DNA from: Planctomycetota bacterium
GTDB taxonomy: Bacteria; Planctomycetota; Planctomycetia; Gemmatales; Gemmataceae
Reading direction: 5' to 3'
Assembly: GCA_021325115.1 (NCBI GenBank)
Contig: JAJPHU010000091.1
Span: 1-46,809, forward strand
DNA: 46,809 nt
Shown: positions 43,687-46,809 of the stretch, piece by piece
Position numbering within the stretch: the first letter of the stretch is position 1
Layout: each line of letters starts with the position of its first letter
The notes under the pieces: model-generated
Told to the model about the DNA's origin: nothing
The model's input: only the letters and a program-made list of their open reading frames with translations
Databases searched by the model: none
Made by a program: the position numbers and the translations under genes

Positions 43687-45162
43687 TTACGGCTGACGCG
43701 GACGAATGATCACGGTCTGGCCGTCATGCACTTCGGAGAGGTTACTCTCTACGATCTGCTCCGTTCCGGTGAACGACTCCCAGGGACCCCCCGGCCGCGG
43801 CTGTTTTTTCAGCACTTCGACACGAGCGCTATCGCCGGCGGCCAGTTCAATCGGCAGGCGCCGCGCTTTACCATCTTCCACCTGGTAGCAGTAGCTCTGG
43901 TAGCCGCGCGTCACGTCGCCTTCGGTGGCCACGGCGGAACGCGGCAAAGTCAACCGGCCAGGCACATCGGCGCGGAGCGTGACATAGGCGTACATACCGG
44001 GCCGCAGCGGACCATCCTTGTTGGGCAAGTCGATCTCTGCTCGCAGTGTGCGTGTGGCGGGGTCCACTGACCAGGAAGTCCGGGACACCTGTCCCGTGAA
44101 CGTCTGCCCCGGCAACACCTGGACGCGAACTTGCGCCTCAGCCCCTCTTTGGACCCAAGGAACAGCATTCTCCGGCACCTGTATGAAAATACGCATCAAA
44201 TCAGTGCGCTGCACAACGAAGAGGGGCTTGTCCTTGCCGACAGCCGCCGTTTGCACGAAATCGCCGGTGTTGATGTGCCTCTGGGTCACGACGCAATCGT
44301 AGGGAGCAAGCAAGCGGGCATAATCGAGCATGGTCCGTGCGTAATCGCGCTCTTGCCGGGCCACATCCAGATGATCTTGGGCCACGGCCAGGTCGGCTTG
44401 GGCCTTGCTCCAGTGGGCCTTGCTCTCGACCCGAAATGCCAGCGCGTACTTGACGGCGGCCTCGGCCTCGGCCAAGCTGGCCCGTGCCGTCTCGAAGCCG
44501 AGCTGCGCTTCCTCAATGTTTTCTTTGTGGATCACTTGCTCCATTCGAGCCAGGCGGTCATATTGCGATTTCATGCGGTGATAGCGGGCCTGGGCGGCTA
44601 ACCGTTGCGCCTCGGCTGCGGCAACTTTGGCCTCGGCGCTGTGGAAGGCGGCCTCGGCTGCCTCTGCCGCTCGCTGCGCTTGCTCAATCGCCGATTGGGC
44701 CTGCCGTACCAGCGCTTCCCTCTGCCGCAGCTCGACTTCGCGTTCCGGCACCCATAGCTCCGCCAGGATCTCGCCCTTGTGCAGTACGGCGCCGATGTCT
44801 TTCCAGCCCTCCTTGACGTACCCGGCGACCTTGGCGAATATCGGTGTCTCCTCGAACGCCTCGATGGCGCCGGGCTGGGAAACCTCCCGATGAAGGACGG
44901 CGTATTGCGGTGAAATGACCGTAACCGCCACGGCAGCCGGAGTGTCTGGCACTGCAGCCGGCGCGGCACCCATCGGCACGCGGCTACAACCAGATGCCGA
45001 AAAGCTAACCACAGAATCACAGAGAATACAGAAAAAGAAAGAAGAAAGAAAACAGGAAGCACTCAGGCTTCCTTTCCCCTTCTTGCAATTGAATGGCTCT
45101 TTTTCTCCTTTGAATTTCTGTTTTCTCTGTAACTTGGTGGTTAGCGCTTGAAACTTATTCAT
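43687..45162 (-). CDS. RND efflux periplasmic adaptor (HlyD/AcrA family, MFP)
   Basis: YVKEGWKDIGAVLHKGEILAELWVPEREVELRQREALV; long coiled coil; PYDCVVTQRHINTGDFVQ; YAYVTLRADVPGRLTLPRSAV. Start ATG 45162 overlaps the upstream RND stop (ATGAATAA). Confidence 0.93.
   Translation of the reverse strand: MNKFQALTTKLQRKQKFKGEKEPFNCKKGKGSLSASCFLSSFFFCILCDSVVSFSASGCSRVPMGAAPAAVPDTPAAVAVTVISPQYAVLHREVSQPGAIEAFEETPIFAKVAGYVKEGWKDIGAVLHKGEILAELWVPEREVELRQREALVRQAQSAIEQAQRAAEAAEAAFHSAEAKVAAAEAQRLAAQARYHRMKSQYDRLARMEQVIHKENIEEAQLGFETARASLAEAEAAVKYALAFRVESKAHWSKAQADLAVAQDHLDVARQERDYARTMLDYARLLAPYDCVVTQRHINTGDFVQTAAVGKDKPLFVVQRTDLMRIFIQVPENAVPWVQRGAEAQVRVQVLPGQTFTGQVSRTSWSVDPATRTLRAEIDLPNKDGPLRPGMYAYVTLRADVPGRLTLPRSAVATEGDVTRGYQSYCYQVEDGKARRLPIELAAGDSARVEVLKKQPRPGGPWESFTGTEQIVESNLSEVHDGQTVIIRPRQP
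45004..45145. repeat. Family B long imperfect palindrome, in frame inside the 5' end of the HlyD gene
   Basis: gctaaccacagaatcacagagaatacagaaa ... tttctgttttctctgtaacttggtggttagc. Confidence 0.85.
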
Positions 45163-46809
45163 GATGTCCCTCCGGGGCAAAATATGGGCTGGCCGGGTCA
45201 TCGGGATCGAGCGAGGCAGAACGAACGGGACCGGCCATGATGATAGCGAACAGCATGGGCAAGAACGTGAGCGTGGCCAGGGTAGAAGCGGCCAGGCCGC
45301 CGATGACGGCGCGACCCAAGGGCGCCATCTGCTGACCACCTTCGCCCAGCGCCAGGGCCATTGGCATCATGCCGGCCAGCATGGCGCAGCTGGTCATCAG
45401 GATGGGCCGTAGCCGGCTTGACGCTCCCTGCACCGCCGCCTCGCTCGCCGACCAGCCCTGCCGCCGATTCTCCTCCGCAAACGTCACCAACAAAATGGCA
45501 TTGGACACCGCCACACCGATGGCCATGATTGCCCCCATGAACGATTGAATGTTCAGCGTCGTGCCGGTCACTCCCAGCATTACGGCCACGCCGGCAAGGA
45601 CCGCTGGTACTGCCGAGACCGACGCCAAGGCCAAACGGATCGACTGAAAATAAGCCGTCAGCAACAAGAAAATAACTACGATCGCCAAACTCAATCCCAG
45701 CGCCAGGCCGCGGAATATTTGCTCAAACGGCTCAATCTGCCCACGTACGGCCACTTCGACGCCGCGCGGCGGATCGCCGGCTGCAGTGATTGCTTTCTGG
45801 ATGTGCTGGGCCACGCGCCCCAGATCTTCGCCTTCGATGTTAGCTGTCATGCTAATGACACGCCGCATGTTGTAGCGATCGTATTCGCCCGGCATCGTCC
45901 CTTCCCGAATCGAAGCCACATCGCGCACCAGGAGTTGTTTATCGCTTTTGCCTTTGATAGGCACCATACCGATGGCGTTGGGTGAATCCATCTGAAAAGG
46001 CGGCACTTCCACCTGCACCTGGTAGCCGATGCCGGTCGCTGGATCGGCCCAGAAATTGAGTACAACAAAACGACTCGATGAAGTGGCCGAAATCAAGGAC
46101 CGGCTGACGTCGCCAGCAGTCACCCCGCTTAGTCCCGCCCGTTCGCGATCCACGTGTACCTCCACGGCGGGATAATCCAGCGATTGCGCAATTTGCAGAT
46201 CGCGTAATGAGGATATGCCAGCTAATTGCTCGAAAATCTTGCTGGCGTAGGTGCGGTTGTCTTGCATGTTGCGGCCGCTGACAGCCACTTCCACCGGCGT
46301 GGGTGAGCCGAAGCTCATGACCGTGTTAATGATGTCGCCCGGCTCGAAGGAAAGGCGAAGTTGGCGCACCTGGGACTCGACCTTATCGGGGGATAGTCCT
46401 TCGGCGAGCAATCTCTGCCGCAGCCAGGCGCCGAGGTGCTGTGGCAGCTTCTGCCGTAGTTTTTCTTTGAAATCACTGATTTTTACACCGCTCCCGCGAC
46501 GCAGCACCACGCGCAGGAACGCTTCTTCCGGCCCGCGCATCCACTGGTGAATGGCGCTGATGGTATAAGCAGTGGGGACCAGGCCGACATAGCCGGCCGA
46601 GATGGCGATGTTGTCATCCCCGGCCTCCTCTTTAATTAGAGCCAGGGCTTGCAGAGTGATTTCCTCGGTGGTTTCGATGCGTGTGCCGTCGGCGGCGCGG
46701 AGACGCAGTTGAAACTGCCCGGAATCCACGGTAGGGAAGATCTCCCAACCGAGCCGGCCGCCGACCAGCCAGACCAACAGGACGGCAAGGGCAAGATAAG
46801 CGCCGGCCA
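45155..46809 (-). CDS. RND efflux transporter permease subunit (AcrB/HAE family), 5' end beyond the window
   Basis: FPTVDSGQFQLRLRAADGTRIETTEEIT; LTAYFQSIRLALASVSAVPAVLAGVAVMLGVTGTTLNIQSFMGAIMAIGVAVSNAILLVTFAEENRRQG; SSRLRPILMTSCAMLAGMMPMALALGEGGQQMAPLGRAVIGG. Confidence 0.95.
   Translation of the reverse strand, partial: AGAYLALAVLLVWLVGGRLGWEIFPTVDSGQFQLRLRAADGTRIETTEEITLQALALIKEEAGDDNIAISAGYVGLVPTAYTISAIHQWMRGPEEAFLRVVLRRGSGVKISDFKEKLRQKLPQHLGAWLRQRLLAEGLSPDKVESQVRQLRLSFEPGDIINTVMSFGSPTPVEVAVSGRNMQDNRTYASKIFEQLAGISSLRDLQIAQSLDYPAVEVHVDRERAGLSGVTAGDVSRSLISATSSSRFVVLNFWADPATGIGYQVQVEVPPFQMDSPNAIGMVPIKGKSDKQLLVRDVASIREGTMPGEYDRYNMRRVISMTANIEGEDLGRVAQHIQKAITAAGDPPRGVEVAVRGQIEPFEQIFRGLALGLSLAIVVIFLLLTAYFQSIRLALASVSAVPAVLAGVAVMLGVTGTTLNIQSFMGAIMAIGVAVSNAILLVTFAEENRRQGWSASEAAVQGASSRLRPILMTSCAMLAGMMPMALALGEGGQQMAPLGRAVIGGLAASTLATLTFLPMLFAIIMAGPVRSASLDPDDPASPYFAPEGHHE

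Overview
This is a 46.8 kb chromosomal window, high in GC. Its ECF sigma factor next to a Ser/Thr kinase, AroDE fusion, PHP/beta-propeller protein and Gfo/Idh oxidoreductase suggest a planctomycete of the Gemmata type; this is inferred from gene content only. I support about 33 protein-coding genes, one RNase P RNA gene (rnpB, about 13655-14095, +), one IS3-type transposase remnant, and many dispersed imperfect palindromes. I found no CRISPR array, no prophage and no convincing tRNA. The most interesting signal is the palindromes. At least nine sequence-distinct families are present, several with two or three copies here. They often sit exactly on gene boundaries, or in frame inside genes, and appear to have been co-opted as coding sequence. 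They supply stop codons (response regulator, aroDE, prepilin peptidase, ribF; abutting in gamma-carbonic anhydrase and the BON protein). One supplies the apparent GTG start and N-terminus of aroK. Two supply the N-terminal signal regions of lipoproteins (the RND adaptor and the BON protein). Others encode internal loops or linkers (DcuC-like permease, Ser/Thr kinase, amidohydrolase). Other notable items are a second prepilin-peptidase paralog lacking both catalytic aspartates, a ClpS homolog with an altered N-degron pocket, a metal-site-less M24-like protein, and a duplicated 23-codon DAVPxVLD tail flanking a GH-like gene. All similarity calls come from motif recognition, not from searches.
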